Source of the DNA: Bradyrhizobium guangdongense
Lineage (GTDB): Bacteria > Pseudomonadota > Alphaproteobacteria > Rhizobiales > Xanthobacteraceae
DNA: 64,000 nucleotides
Assembly (NCBI RefSeq): GCF_004114975.1
Contig: NZ_CP030051.1
Coordinates: 2,852,001 to 2,916,000, forward strand
Direction of reading: 5' to 3'
The notes below the pieces were generated by a model. That model was not told the DNA's origin. It worked only from the letters and a program-made list of their open reading frames with translations, and searched no databases. The translations under genes and the position numbers were made by a program. Shown piece by piece: positions 35,113-43,942 of this stretch (its first letter is position 1; every line of letters starts with the position of its first letter).

Positions 35113-36201
35113 TCATGATTTGGAGTGGTCGAAGCACGCTTGGCGAGCTTCCTTGGCGAGAATGGGGGAGCCGTTCTGATTGACGTGGTCGGTGTTCTGG
35201 AACATCGATGGATCGTCGAACCGATCCCAGAAACTGACGTACGGGATGTGATTTTCCCGAGCGACTTCCTTGTAGAACTCACGGACCTCATTGAATGTGC
35301 GGATGACGTCCGCTCGAACGCGATAGTGTCGGTCCACCGGATAGTTCACCAGGCAAACCCGGGCGCCGCTGGAAACGAGGAATTTGATCAAATTCCGGTA
35401 GATGCCCGCCTCATCGCGCGTCCTGAAATCGGTCACCGGCGTGTGGGCAGAGATTTCGTAATCCATGAAGGCATTGAATTTCGCGAGCGTTTCGCTGTCG
35501 GGTTCGGGAGCCGGCGGCTCGATCGAAGTTGGGCTAGGGCTTGCGGCGGGAGGCGTCGGCGGCGTCGAGATGTTGGTCGTGGCCTCCGCGAGCGGTCCAG
35601 GCGTCCCCCCGGCTTGCGGCTTGGCCATGAGTTGGTCGTTTCGCGTCGCCGGTGATGGTGTTTCTTGCAGCTTGTTTGCCGTGCCCCAAAGCTGATCGTA
35701 GGCGGTGGTCTCCTTCTTCACGAGCTGGCCTTTCGCTAGAAACGCACTCCAATAGCCGAGCATGAATCCACGATGTTGTGGATCGAATATCCTCAAGCGA
35801 GGTTCGGAATAGTTCTCGGGAACGTAGTCGCCCCGAGCCTGGAGCCGATATTCTGCGAACAGGTGAGGATCGGCTTGAATGATTACGTCACCTGGCTTGA
35901 TCTTTCCGAAATAGTACCGAACGCGCTGATCCATCTTCCGGATCGTCGTCGCACCAATCCCGAGATTGACAAAATCAGCCGTGTTGTAATCGGGCACGGC
36001 TGCAACGTGGGAGTCGCCAAAGGCTGCATTTGGCTGAGTGGAGTTTCTCAGCCTGGCCGAGATCCATTCGAAGTTGTCGTGCGGCATCACTTCGGTGCGG
36101 ATCAGCCATTCGGATGCCGCCGCACACCCGATAGTGACGGTGCCAAGGATCGCGAAGAAAATCTTGAGCCAGCGTTTAAAACTGGAAGTAGATGAATTCA
36201 C
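35113..36201 (-). CDS. SGNH/AlgJ-like acyltransferase partner with Pro-rich insert
   Basis: A 362-residue protein from GTG 36201, overlapping the MBOAT gene end by 26 bases; the ATG at 36255 would extend it further into that gene. One membrane helix (about 10-28) is followed by NAAFGDSHVAAV (GDSH at 62-65) and a C-terminal TDHVNQNG block with Asp338 and His339, the SGNH triad. Residues about 181-236 are a Pro/Ala/Thr/Ser-rich insert. By analogy with AlgJ/AlgX and PatB it should transfer acetyl groups exported by the MBOAT partner. Confidence 0.78.
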   Translation of the reverse strand: MNSSTSSFKRWLKIFFAILGTVTIGCAAASEWLIRTEVMPHDNFEWISARLRNSTQPNAAFGDSHVAAVPDYNTADFVNLGIGATTIRKMDQRVRYYFGKIKPGDVIIQADPHLFAEYRLQARGDYVPENYSEPRLRIFDPQHRGFMLGYWSAFLAKGQLVKKETTAYDQLWGTANKLQETPSPATRNDQLMAKPQAGGTPGPLAEATTNISTPPTPPAASPSPTSIEPPAPEPDSETLAKFNAFMDYEISAHTPVTDFRTRDEAGIYRNLIKFLVSSGARVCLVNYPVDRHYRVRADVIRTFNEVREFYKEVARENHIPYVSFWDRFDDPSMFQNTDHVNQNGSPILAKEARQACFDHSKS

Positions 36202-37726
36202 TTGGAACCCCAGAATAGATGGCGGCCAGCACGGCGATGCCGACGCCAGCTGCAACGACCGCCGACAGCGCTGTTGGACGGAATGCGATCAGCGGAGGGC
36301 GAAATTGAAGGTCTCCCGCAAACCCCGAATTCCGATCGAATTCAGCGAGGAGTTGCTGCGAGTTGGGTAACAAGAAGACGAACGCCGTCACAAGAACCAT
36401 CCAGAGAACGGCCCTGGAGCTCCCGAATGTGACCAGATCGCCGGTGTGCATGTGAAACGTGGACATGACTTGCGTGCTGAGCGAACCCAACAGCGCCTGA
36501 TATTTCTCGGGCAGCAATATGCCGTTAAATCCCAGCATGGCACGAAGCATTAACTTGGCGCCGAGCCAGGACTCCGAGCGGAAGAACACCCAGGACAGCA
36601 TGACTGCCGGGAAAACCAGCAGCGAGAAAAGCCGGGAGGCGATCACCAGAGGCACTCTCTGATCCCCGAGCTGGCGTTTCAGGAACTGAAATGCGTGATT
36701 GATGATCAGATACGCTCCATGCAGGCCGCCCCAGATCACGAACATCCAGCTTGCGCCGTGCCAAAGGCCGCCAAGGAGCATGACGATCATGAGGTTGGCG
36801 TATCGCCGCAGCACGCCGTGCCGATTGCCTCCGAGCGGAACGTACAGATAATCGCGCAGGAAACGGGATAGCGTGATGTGCCAACGCCGCCAGAAATCGA
36901 TGATGCTGGTGGCCTTGTACGGAGAATCGAAGTTCACCGGCAAACGCACTCCGAAGAGGCGTGACAGTCCGATCGCAATGTCACTGTATCCGGAAAAATC
37001 GAAGTAGATCTGAAACGTGAATGCGAGCAGGGCGCCCCACGCATCGAGAAAGCTGATCGGCTGCAGTTGGGCCGCAAGGTGAAACGCCGGCGTAGAATAG
37101 GAGGCCATGGTGTCGGCAATGATCACCTTTTTGAACAGGCCGCACAGGATGAGAGCGATTCCTCCAACGACGTGGTTTGCCGAAATGGCTGCCAATCGCG
37201 CATCGGTGAACTGGGACATGACCTCCTTGTGATGGATGATCGGACCCGCGATCAGATGCGGAAAGTAGGAGACGAAGAGCGCGTATTTGGGAAAGCCCAG
37301 GTCGTCCGAGCGGTCGCGAAAGACATCGACCAAAAAAGCAATCTGGATGAACGTAATGAAGGAAATACCGAGGGGGAGAGTAATCGCTACCGGCTGGAAA
37401 TCACTTCCAAGGACTGAACTCCAGGTTTGAAGGATGAAGTTCAGATATTTGAAGTAGGCAAGCGAGGCGAGGTTTACGACAATGCCGAAGGCGAGGAGGG
37501 CTCTCGACTTGCTGCGCGCGATCTGGATGGCGATGAAGTAGTTGAAGAGGATCGATGAAACGAGGAGGAAGATGTATCTCGGCTCCCATGCACCGTAAAA
37601 GGCTGCCGAGCATAGGAATAGCCAGACAAATATCCACTCGACGTTGCCGTACCTGCGGCAGATGAAAAATCCGGTGAGAACGATTGGCAGGAAGATCAGC
37701 AGGAAGGACAGCGAGTTGAACAGCAC
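36176..37726 (-). CDS. MBOAT-family O-acyltransferase (AlgI-like), second copy
   Basis: A 516-residue polytopic protein starting GTG at 37726 with AGG four bases upstream. IIDFWRRWHITLSRFLRDYL and GGLWHGASWMFVIWGGLHGA are the MBOAT blocks, with the catalytic His in LWHGA. It overlaps the SGNH gene, forming a two-gene O-acylation module separate from the one at 7-13 kb. Sequence differences from the 10.9-12.3 kb copy show they are old paralogs rather than a recent duplication. Confidence 0.93.
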   Translation of the reverse strand: MLFNSLSFLLIFLPIVLTGFFICRRYGNVEWIFVWLFLCSAAFYGAWEPRYIFLLVSSILFNYFIAIQIARSKSRALLAFGIVVNLASLAYFKYLNFILQTWSSVLGSDFQPVAITLPLGISFITFIQIAFLVDVFRDRSDDLGFPKYALFVSYFPHLIAGPIIHHKEVMSQFTDARLAAISANHVVGGIALILCGLFKKVIIADTMASYSTPAFHLAAQLQPISFLDAWGALLAFTFQIYFDFSGYSDIAIGLSRLFGVRLPVNFDSPYKATSIIDFWRRWHITLSRFLRDYLYVPLGGNRHGVLRRYANLMIVMLLGGLWHGASWMFVIWGGLHGAYLIINHAFQFLKRQLGDQRVPLVIASRLFSLLVFPAVMLSWVFFRSESWLGAKLMLRAMLGFNGILLPEKYQALLGSLSTQVMSTFHMHTGDLVTFGSSRAVLWMVLVTAFVFLLPNSQQLLAEFDRNSGFAGDLQFRPPLIAFRPTALSAVVAAGVGIAVLAAIYSGVPSEFIYFQF

Positions 37727-37818
37727 TTGCCTGTTTTCCGATTTATCTGGCGCAGCGAGGCGCTGCGGTTGATAGTGATGCTATCGAATATGTCGGCGAA
37801 GTGCGCGCAACGGCCGCC

Positions 37819-38973
37819 TCAGAGTTCCGCCAGCAGGACGAACAGGCAGCGGCGCTCGCCCTTGTTGACCATGCCGCCGCGGTGCATGCCGTTGCCGTCG
37901 AACAGCACGCAATTGCCGTAGTTTGACGTCGCGGCGAAGTGGCCCTCGCGCAGCCGCGCCACCTCGGGCGAATTGTCGGGCAGGTCGCCGCCGAAGTCGG
38001 CCTTCTTGCGCAGGAACGCCGGCAGCGCCATGAACTTCTTGCGTGCGTCGGGCTGTCGGCCGGAGAAGCCGGAGAAGTCGTTGGTACGTCGGACCATGCC
38101 CTCGAACCAGCCGATCTTTGCGTTCTGGCTGCCGCGGATGTAGCAGAACGGACCGCCGTCCGGACCGATGTCATGGATGTAGATTGCGCATTTCAGCATG
38201 CCATAGGTAGCATCGATGTGCAGGTAGCTGCCCCAGGGATCGGCAAGTTGCGTATCCGGGAATACGCGCCTCCAGAATGCGAGGTCCTGGTCGTTGATCT
38301 GCGCGTTGACGTGCTTCACGCCGGCCGGCCGGCCGAGATAGGCGCTCGCCGCTTCCATGATGCCATAGCGCCTGAAGATGGACTCGACGGTGGCGAATGC
38401 CTGCGGATCGGCCGAGCGCGTGCACCAATAGACGTTGTCGTCGAACTTGCGCTTCTCCGGCGGAATGTTGGCGCGACGCTCGTCGAGCTTGGCGAAGCCC
38501 GGATTGGTCACGCTGCGGATCTGCTCGATCTCGTCGGGCGCAAGTGTCAGGCAGACGATGCCGTCGGATTTGATCCTGTTGAGCAGCGCCGGATTCGCGG
38601 GTTTTGCGGGACGACGTGAGCCGGTCAGAGTGCCGATCGCGCGACTCGCACGGATGCGCGCATACATCAAGATGTAGCGCAGTGCCGTCTTTGCGTTGAG
38701 CCCGCTGAAGCCGGCTTCTTTGGTCAGCAGCGGCATGTTGTCGTAATCGACGATGCGGCGGATTGTGACGAAGGCGAACGTGCGCAGGAATACGTTCAGC
38801 GCGTTAATGCGCTCACGGAATGTCGGCTTCGGCAGCATGCCGCCATAGGCCGGATGGGCCTCGTAATCGATCGCGGGAAGCGTCGTGCCGCGATAGGGCG
38901 GAATCGGAAGCTCACCAATTTCGACGGCGCGGGCCACCGGCGTCACGTCGGAAAGTGAATCGATCGTCGTCAT
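37819..38973 (-). CDS. PhyH-like Fe(II)/2-oxoglutarate dioxygenase (paralog A)
   Basis: A 384-residue protein from the ATG at 38973, with GGGAG eight bases upstream. The iron-binding triad fits H252-x-D254 in SYLHIDATYGMLK and H364 in GMHRGGMV, with Arg365 or a later Arg for 2-oxoglutarate. The fold and spacing (GGPFCYIRGSQNAK between) resemble phytanoyl-CoA dioxygenase-like enzymes. It is clearly related to the protein at 54885-55970 along its whole length. Hydroxylation of a sugar or lipid part is possible; no substrate is known. Confidence 0.75.
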   Translation of the reverse strand: MTTIDSLSDVTPVARAVEIGELPIPPYRGTTLPAIDYEAHPAYGGMLPKPTFRERINALNVFLRTFAFVTIRRIVDYDNMPLLTKEAGFSGLNAKTALRYILMYARIRASRAIGTLTGSRRPAKPANPALLNRIKSDGIVCLTLAPDEIEQIRSVTNPGFAKLDERRANIPPEKRKFDDNVYWCTRSADPQAFATVESIFRRYGIMEAASAYLGRPAGVKHVNAQINDQDLAFWRRVFPDTQLADPWGSYLHIDATYGMLKCAIYIHDIGPDGGPFCYIRGSQNAKIGWFEGMVRRTNDFSGFSGRQPDARKKFMALPAFLRKKADFGGDLPDNSPEVARLREGHFAATSNYGNCVLFDGNGMHRGGMVNKGERRCLFVLLAEL

Positions 38974-39063
38974 GTCGCGTTCTCCCGGAACGAGCGCGGT
39001 TCGTCTCAAGCTCGCCCCGATCTATACAGCGTGAGGCGCTGCACAGGCAATAATCGCCGGCAG

Positions 39064-40257
39064 TTATCCGGTCGTTCCGGGCGACTCCGGTGTTGCCGCT
39101 AAATCATGGAAATGCTTCGGAAAAGCGCGCTTGATGTCGATCGTTCGAAGGGTTCCAGCGATCCGCTCCGACGCCCCCCCGCGGCCGTAGGGCGGAACTA
39201 CGCCCGGATCAGGCTGGAACCGGCCCTCGAAGATGCGCGTCAGGCTGGCAAGAATGGCTGCCGAATCGGCGGGACAATCGATGATTGAGGCGGCGCGCAA
39301 TCGCCCCTTCTGGCGATCACCGATGTTTATCGTGGGCGCGCCGACCGCCGGCGCCTCCAGGATGCCGCTGGAGGAGTTGCCGACCACGGCGTCGGCGAGC
39401 CGCAATGCCGCCCAATAGCGCTCGCTGCCAAGCGAGGTGAAGAGATGGGCGCGATCGCCGCGCGTCGCGACAAACGCCCTGATCGCGTCGTCGATGGCGC
39501 GATAGCCCGGATCGGCATTCACGCCGGTGAAGATGAAGCTGCGGTCCTCGACCTCGGCGAGCGCGCCGAAGAGCGCTGCGATGTTGGCGGCGTCAGCCTC
39601 GGGCTGTGCCGTCGTCGGATGCAGGGTCACCAGCAGGAAGCGCTCAGGGCCGGCGATGCCGAGCTTTGCGAACAACTCGGCGCGGCTCAAGGGCGGCGCG
39701 GTATCCGCCAGGTCAAGGCCGGGCGCGCCCACGTTGAAGACGAGAAAGGGCTGCTCCCCCATCTGGATCACGCGCTGACGATAGGGCTCGGCCGCGACGA
39801 AGTGCAGGCAAGCCATCTTGGTGATGGCGTGGCGGATCGCGTCATCGAAGGCGCCCGCGGTGATCTCGCCGCCATGGATATGCGCGATCGGGATGTTCAA
39901 GAGCGTCGCTGCAACCGCTGCCGCTAGCACCTCGTAGCGATCGCCGAGCACGACGACGATGTCAGGCGCGAGCTTAGGCAGCACCTCGGCAAAGCCGGTG
40001 ACGCCGAGGCCGGTGCCGCGCGCGATCGTCTCGGCGCGATCGTCATCGAGTGCGAAGTTGATCTTTGCGGCGATCGGAAAGCCGTCGGCCTCGATCGCTC
40101 GCCAGGTCTCGCCGAAGCGCGGCACCAGATGCATGCCGCAGGCGATCACGCTCAGCGCAACGTCGTCGGCCGCCTTCAGCCGCGTCAGGATGCCGCGCAG
40201 CAGACCGTAGTCGGCGCGCGAACCCGTGACAACGGCGATGTGGCGGCGTGCGCTCAT
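39064..40257 (-). CDS. legG: LegG/NeuC-like UDP/GDP-sugar 2-epimerase (hydrolysing)
   Basis: A 397-residue GT-B fold enzyme. VVTGSRADYGLLRGIL, VLGDRYEVLAAAVAA, HIHGGEITAGAFDDAIRHAI and VGNSSSGILEAPAVGAPTIN are the NeuC/LegG signature. It hydrolyses the NDP bond and epimerises C2, giving 2,4-diacetamido-2,4,6-trideoxymannose for the synthase LegI. Its start overlaps the legF stop by four bases (ATGA), so the two are co-translated. Confidence 0.92.
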   Translation of the reverse strand: MSARRHIAVVTGSRADYGLLRGILTRLKAADDVALSVIACGMHLVPRFGETWRAIEADGFPIAAKINFALDDDRAETIARGTGLGVTGFAEVLPKLAPDIVVVLGDRYEVLAAAVAATLLNIPIAHIHGGEITAGAFDDAIRHAITKMACLHFVAAEPYRQRVIQMGEQPFLVFNVGAPGLDLADTAPPLSRAELFAKLGIAGPERFLLVTLHPTTAQPEADAANIAALFGALAEVEDRSFIFTGVNADPGYRAIDDAIRAFVATRGDRAHLFTSLGSERYWAALRLADAVVGNSSSGILEAPAVGAPTINIGDRQKGRLRAASIIDCPADSAAILASLTRIFEGRFQPDPGVVPPYGRGGASERIAGTLRTIDIKRAFPKHFHDLAATPESPGTTG

Positions 40258-41000
40258 GATTGTCGCCGCCAGGGCGAAGCGTCGAGCATGCCGTGCTCGA
40301 CGACGTAGGCCGCGTAGGCGAGATCGGCCGCGCTCTCGATTTCGATCGAATGCATGCGGTCCATCATGATGCCGTAGCTCGCGGACGGATCGGCGTAGAT
40401 CTTGCGATGTTTGCGCATCGCGTCCCAGCCGACAAGGTAGAGCGCGCCGTTCATGGTGACTTCGACGGCCTGATCCTGCCGTCGCTGCGCCGTCGTGGTC
40501 AGCATCTTCTCGACAATGCCTCCAATCGAGCCGTCAGGGCCGAGCGTCCCGACGAAGATTGAGGAGACCTCGGTCTCGCGCATGCCGACCACGAGGCTCG
40601 CCTTGCGCGCGGCAAAGAGTTCGATGGCCTCATCGAAATGCTTTGGCGTCGCGAAGGGCGAGGAGGGTTCCAGCAGCATGATGGCCTCGTAGCGCCGCTT
40701 CTCATGCGTCTCGATCCAGTCCATGGCGTGCAGCACCACGTCGTTGGAGGAGGCCGTGTCGGTCGCGAGTTCGGCCGGCCGCTCGAACAGCATTTCGGCA
40801 CCATACCGCGTCGCTTCGGCGCGGATCTCGGCGCTGTCGCTGGAGACGATCAGGCGCGAGCAGTAGCGGGACTGCTTTGCGGCGATCGCCTTGTAGCCGG
40901 TCAGGCTGAGGCCGCCGATTTCGCGAAGATTCTTGCCGGGAAGGCCCTTCGATCCGCCGCGGCCGACCAGCAGGAACAGTATTTCGGGCGAGTTTGTCAT
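40254..41000 (-). CDS. legF: LegF/NeuA-like CMP-nonulosonate synthetase
   Basis: A 248-residue cytidylyltransferase from the ATG at 41000; an in-frame ATG at 41030 adds ten residues. FLLVGRGGSKGLPGKNLREI is the CMP-sialic acid synthetase motif, followed by RLIVSSDSAEI and ERPAELATD. It activates the finished nonulosonate as CMP-sugar for transfer. It is divergent from legI across a 183-base gap that probably holds both promoters. Confidence 0.9.
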   Translation of the reverse strand: MTNSPEILFLLVGRGGSKGLPGKNLREIGGLSLTGYKAIAAKQSRYCSRLIVSSDSAEIRAEATRYGAEMLFERPAELATDTASSNDVVLHAMDWIETHEKRRYEAIMLLEPSSPFATPKHFDEAIELFAARKASLVVGMRETEVSSIFVGTLGPDGSIGGIVEKMLTTTAQRRQDQAVEVTMNGALYLVGWDAMRKHRKIYADPSASYGIMMDRMHSIEIESAADLAYAAYVVEHGMLDASPWRRQS

Positions 41001-41183
41001 GGGCAACAGGCAATCCTGCGTCAGGGTCATTGCGAACAGGCGCGATTCGTCACTCTGCGGACTTTTGCGAGGCCCGTGGGGAACGCCGCGAACCGCTGGC
41101 CTGCGTTGCTTTTACCAGCGTGCTCGACTAAGACAACCGCTTGATTGGCGGGCGATTTCGCTTCGCCCTGGCGACAAAATCCC

Positions 41184-42266
41184 ATGCATCGCAAAACCCT
41201 GATCATTGCTGAGGCTGGCGTCAACCACAATGGCGATCGCGCGCGCGCGCTGGCGCTTGTGGAGGCGGCCGCGCGGGCAGGGGCCGACGCCGTCAAGTTT
41301 CAGTCGTTCCGTGCCGACAAGCTCGCGACCGCCGGGGCGGCGAAGGCAAGCTACCAGCAAGCGACCACGGGAACGGCACAATCACAGCTCGAGATGCTGC
41401 GCGCGCTCGAGCTCAGCCCTGATGACGAGGAACAGATCGCAGCGGCCTGCGTGGCGTCCAAAATTACCTACATGTCGACGCCGTTCGATGCCGACAGCGC
41501 CACGCATCTGGTCCGCCGTGTCGGTGTCTCCACGCTGAAGGTCGGCTCGGGCGACCTGACCAATGCGCCGCTCTTGCTGCATCTGGCGCGGTTCGGCCTG
41601 CCGATCATCCTGTCGACCGGGATGGGGACACTCGCCGAAGTGGAGCTGGCGCTTGGCGTCATCGCTTTCGGTTATCTCCGCGAGGCGACGGCGTGGCCGA
41701 CGCCCGCCGATTTCGCGAATTTGTTGCTCGACCGCGCGACCTGGACGGAGCTGCGTGCAAAAGTCACGCTGCTGCATTGTACGACCGAATATCCGGCCGA
41801 TCCACAATCGATCAATCTGCGAGCGATGGCGACGCTGCGCGATGCGTTTGGCCTGCCAGTCGGCTTCTCCGACCACAGCCGTGGTATCCACATCGCCTCG
41901 GCCGCGGTGGCTCTCGGTGCCACCGTGGTCGAAAAGCATCTGACGCTCGATCGCAATCTGCCGGGGCCTGACCACCGCGCCTCGATCGAGCCGGATGAGA
42001 TGGCTGCGATGATCGCTGCGATCCGCGATGTCGAAGCCGCGCTGGGCGACGGTCGCAAGGTGCCGGCGCCCGAGGAGATTCCAAATCGCGTGGTGGCCCG
42101 CCGCAGTCTCGTCGTGCTTCAGCCGGTCCGCGCCGGGGAGCGCTTTACGGAAGACAATCTCGGCGTCAAGCGCCCGGGCGGCGGCATTCCGCCGATCGAA
42201 TATTGGAGCTATCTCGGCAAGGTCGCCCTGCGCGATTACGCGGCCAACGAGGCGCTGGAGCCATGA
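41184..42266 (+). CDS. legI: LegI/NeuB-like nonulosonate synthase
   Basis: A 360-residue enzyme starting MHRKTLIIAEAGVNHNGD. ADAVKFQSFRADKL, STPFDADS, LKVGSGDLTN and GFSDHSRGIHIASAAVALGA match NeuB; the C-terminal part from about residue 290 (RRSLVVLQPVRAGE) is the antifreeze-like SAF domain. It condenses the 6-deoxy-diacetamido mannose with phosphoenolpyruvate. It starts a plus-strand operon with the NeuD-like, ptmE-like and ptmA-like genes. Confidence 0.92.
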   Translation: MHRKTLIIAEAGVNHNGDRARALALVEAAARAGADAVKFQSFRADKLATAGAAKASYQQATTGTAQSQLEMLRALELSPDDEEQIAAACVASKITYMSTPFDADSATHLVRRVGVSTLKVGSGDLTNAPLLLHLARFGLPIILSTGMGTLAEVELALGVIAFGYLREATAWPTPADFANLLLDRATWTELRAKVTLLHCTTEYPADPQSINLRAMATLRDAFGLPVGFSDHSRGIHIASAAVALGATVVEKHLTLDRNLPGPDHRASIEPDEMAAMIAAIRDVEAALGDGRKVPAPEEIPNRVVARRSLVVLQPVRAGERFTEDNLGVKRPGGGIPPIEYWSYLGKVALRDYAANEALEP

Positions 42267-42889
42267 GCCTGATCGTGCTCTGTGCCGGCGGTCACGCCCG
42301 CGTCATCATCGAAGCCCTGCTGAGCCGTGGCATCCATCCCGCAGCAGCCGCCGATCGCGATGCCACCCGGCTTGGGGAGGTCATAGGCGGCGTCAAGATC
42401 ACCGGATCGGACGACGACGTCTTGAAGATGGCCGCTGATACGGTCGAGCTTGCCAATGGTCTCGGCAATCGTGCCTCGCGTACCGATTCGGGGTTGTCGG
42501 GCCGACGCCTCCTGTTCGATCGGTTTGCAGCGCGGGGTTACAAGTTTCCTGTGATCGCACATGCGTCCGCCGTCATCGCCTCCGATGCACAACTCGGCGA
42601 CGGCGCGCAGGTGATGGCCGGCGCCGTGATTCAGCCCGCGGCGCGCCTTGGGCGCAACACCCTGATCAATACGCGCGCGGTGGTCGAGCATGATTGCATG
42701 GTCGGCGATCACGCACATGTCGCTCCGGGGGCGGTGCTGTGCGGCGGCGTGTCCATCGGGGAGAGCGTCCATATCGGCGCCGGCGCGGTGGTGTTGGTCG
42801 GCGTCAAAGTGGGGGCCGGAGCCGTCGTTGCTGCGGGCGCGGTGGTTACAAGGGATGTCGCGGCCGGCGGATTCTCCGGCAACGAATAG
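42263..42889 (+). CDS. NeuD/PglD-like hexapeptide acetyltransferase
   Basis: A 208-residue protein whose ATG overlaps the legI stop (ATGA). The N-terminal LIVLCAGGHARVIIEALLSR is the NeuD/PglD sugar-binding motif; the rest is a left-handed beta helix with VVEHDCMVGDHAHVAPGAVL. In this operon it is the best candidate for N-acetylating the 4-amino sugar made by LegC, the step called LegH elsewhere, although LegH of Campylobacter is of a different protein type. That reassignment is inferred. Confidence 0.85.
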   Translation: MSLIVLCAGGHARVIIEALLSRGIHPAAAADRDATRLGEVIGGVKITGSDDDVLKMAADTVELANGLGNRASRTDSGLSGRRLLFDRFAARGYKFPVIAHASAVIASDAQLGDGAQVMAGAVIQPAARLGRNTLINTRAVVEHDCMVGDHAHVAPGAVLCGGVSIGESVHIGAGAVVLVGVKVGAGAVVAAGAVVTRDVAAGGFSGNE

Positions 42890-42901
42890 GATGAGTTTGT
42901 C

Positions 42902-43942
42902 ATGAAGGGTGCATTCGCCGTCAGTGAAGACACGCCGTTGATAGAGACGCTTCGGCGCATCGATCAGGGCAATCTGCAACTCGCCATCGTCGAGCGCGAT
43001 GGCAGGATCGTCGGCACCGTCACCGACGGCGACGTGCGGCGGGCGCTGCTCGGCGGTGTCGGCCTCGACGCCTCGGTCAGCCTCGTGATGAACCGCATGC
43101 CGATCACGGCACCGGTCGGTATCTCGAATCCGGCCGCGCTCAATCTGATGCGCAAGCATTCGATCCATCAGCTTCCGCTCGTCGATACCGAGGGGCGGGT
43201 GGTCGAGGTCAAGCTGATCGACGACCTCGCACTCGTGCAGCAATCCGATCACTGGGTCGTGCTGATGGCCGGCGGGCTCGGCTCGCGGCTGAAGCCGCTT
43301 ACAGACGACATTCCCAAGCCGTTGATCCGCGTCGGAGACAAGCCGATCCTGGAGACCGTGCTCGGCGGTTTCGTGAAGGCCGGCTTCGGCAAGTTCTTCA
43401 TCTCGGTCAATTACAAGGCCGACATGATACGCGACTATTTCGGCGATGGTTCTGCGTGGGGTGTGGAGATTGACTATCTCCAGGAGAGCGAGCGGCTCGG
43501 CACCGCCGGGGCCCTGTCGCTGCTGCCGGAGCGGCCGACGCAGCCCTTCTTCGTCATGAATGGCGATCTGCTGACGACGGTGAACTTCGAGCAGATGCTG
43601 AAATATCATCGCGAGCATAAGGCGTTCTCGACCGTCTGCGTGCGGGAGCATTCGGTGACCGTGCCATTCGGCGTGATCGATTTCGACGACCATCGCCTGC
43701 TTCGCATTCGCGAGAAGCCGACGCAGAAATTCTTCGTCAACGCGGGGGTCTATCTGCTCGATCCCGGGGTGCTCGATCATCTCGACACCAACGAGGCCAT
43801 CGATATGCCGACGCTGATCGAGCGCACCATCGCCAAAGACAAGCCGTCGGTTGTGTTCCCGCTGCGGGAGTACTGGATCGACGTCGGCCGCCTCGACGAT
43901 CTGCAGCGTGCCTCCGACGAGTTCCAGAGGATATTCGGATGA
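42902..43942 (+). CDS. ptmE: PtmE-like nucleotidyltransferase with CBS pair
   Basis: A 346-residue protein. Residues 1-115 are two CBS motifs (NLQLAIVERDGRIVGTVTDG and the SIHQLPLVDTEGRVVEV stretch). From about 118 comes a sugar nucleotidyltransferase domain, VLMAGGLGSRLKPLTDDIPK. This layout matches PtmE of Campylobacter, which makes GDP-glucosamine for the legionaminic acid pathway. Its neighbours are legI upstream and the SDR downstream, which supports a GDP-linked rather than UDP-linked route. Its stop overlaps the SDR start. Confidence 0.85.
   Translation: MKGAFAVSEDTPLIETLRRIDQGNLQLAIVERDGRIVGTVTDGDVRRALLGGVGLDASVSLVMNRMPITAPVGISNPAALNLMRKHSIHQLPLVDTEGRVVEVKLIDDLALVQQSDHWVVLMAGGLGSRLKPLTDDIPKPLIRVGDKPILETVLGGFVKAGFGKFFISVNYKADMIRDYFGDGSAWGVEIDYLQESERLGTAGALSLLPERPTQPFFVMNGDLLTTVNFEQMLKYHREHKAFSTVCVREHSVTVPFGVIDFDDHRLLRIREKPTQKFFVNAGVYLLDPGVLDHLDTNEAIDMPTLIERTIAKDKPSVVFPLREYWIDVGRLDDLQRASDEFQRIFG

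Noticed and set aside
42236..43780. Long minus-strand open frame opposite the NeuD-like and ptmE-like genes
   Set aside because: Antisense shadow with no recognisable domain; the plus-strand proteins have clear motifs.
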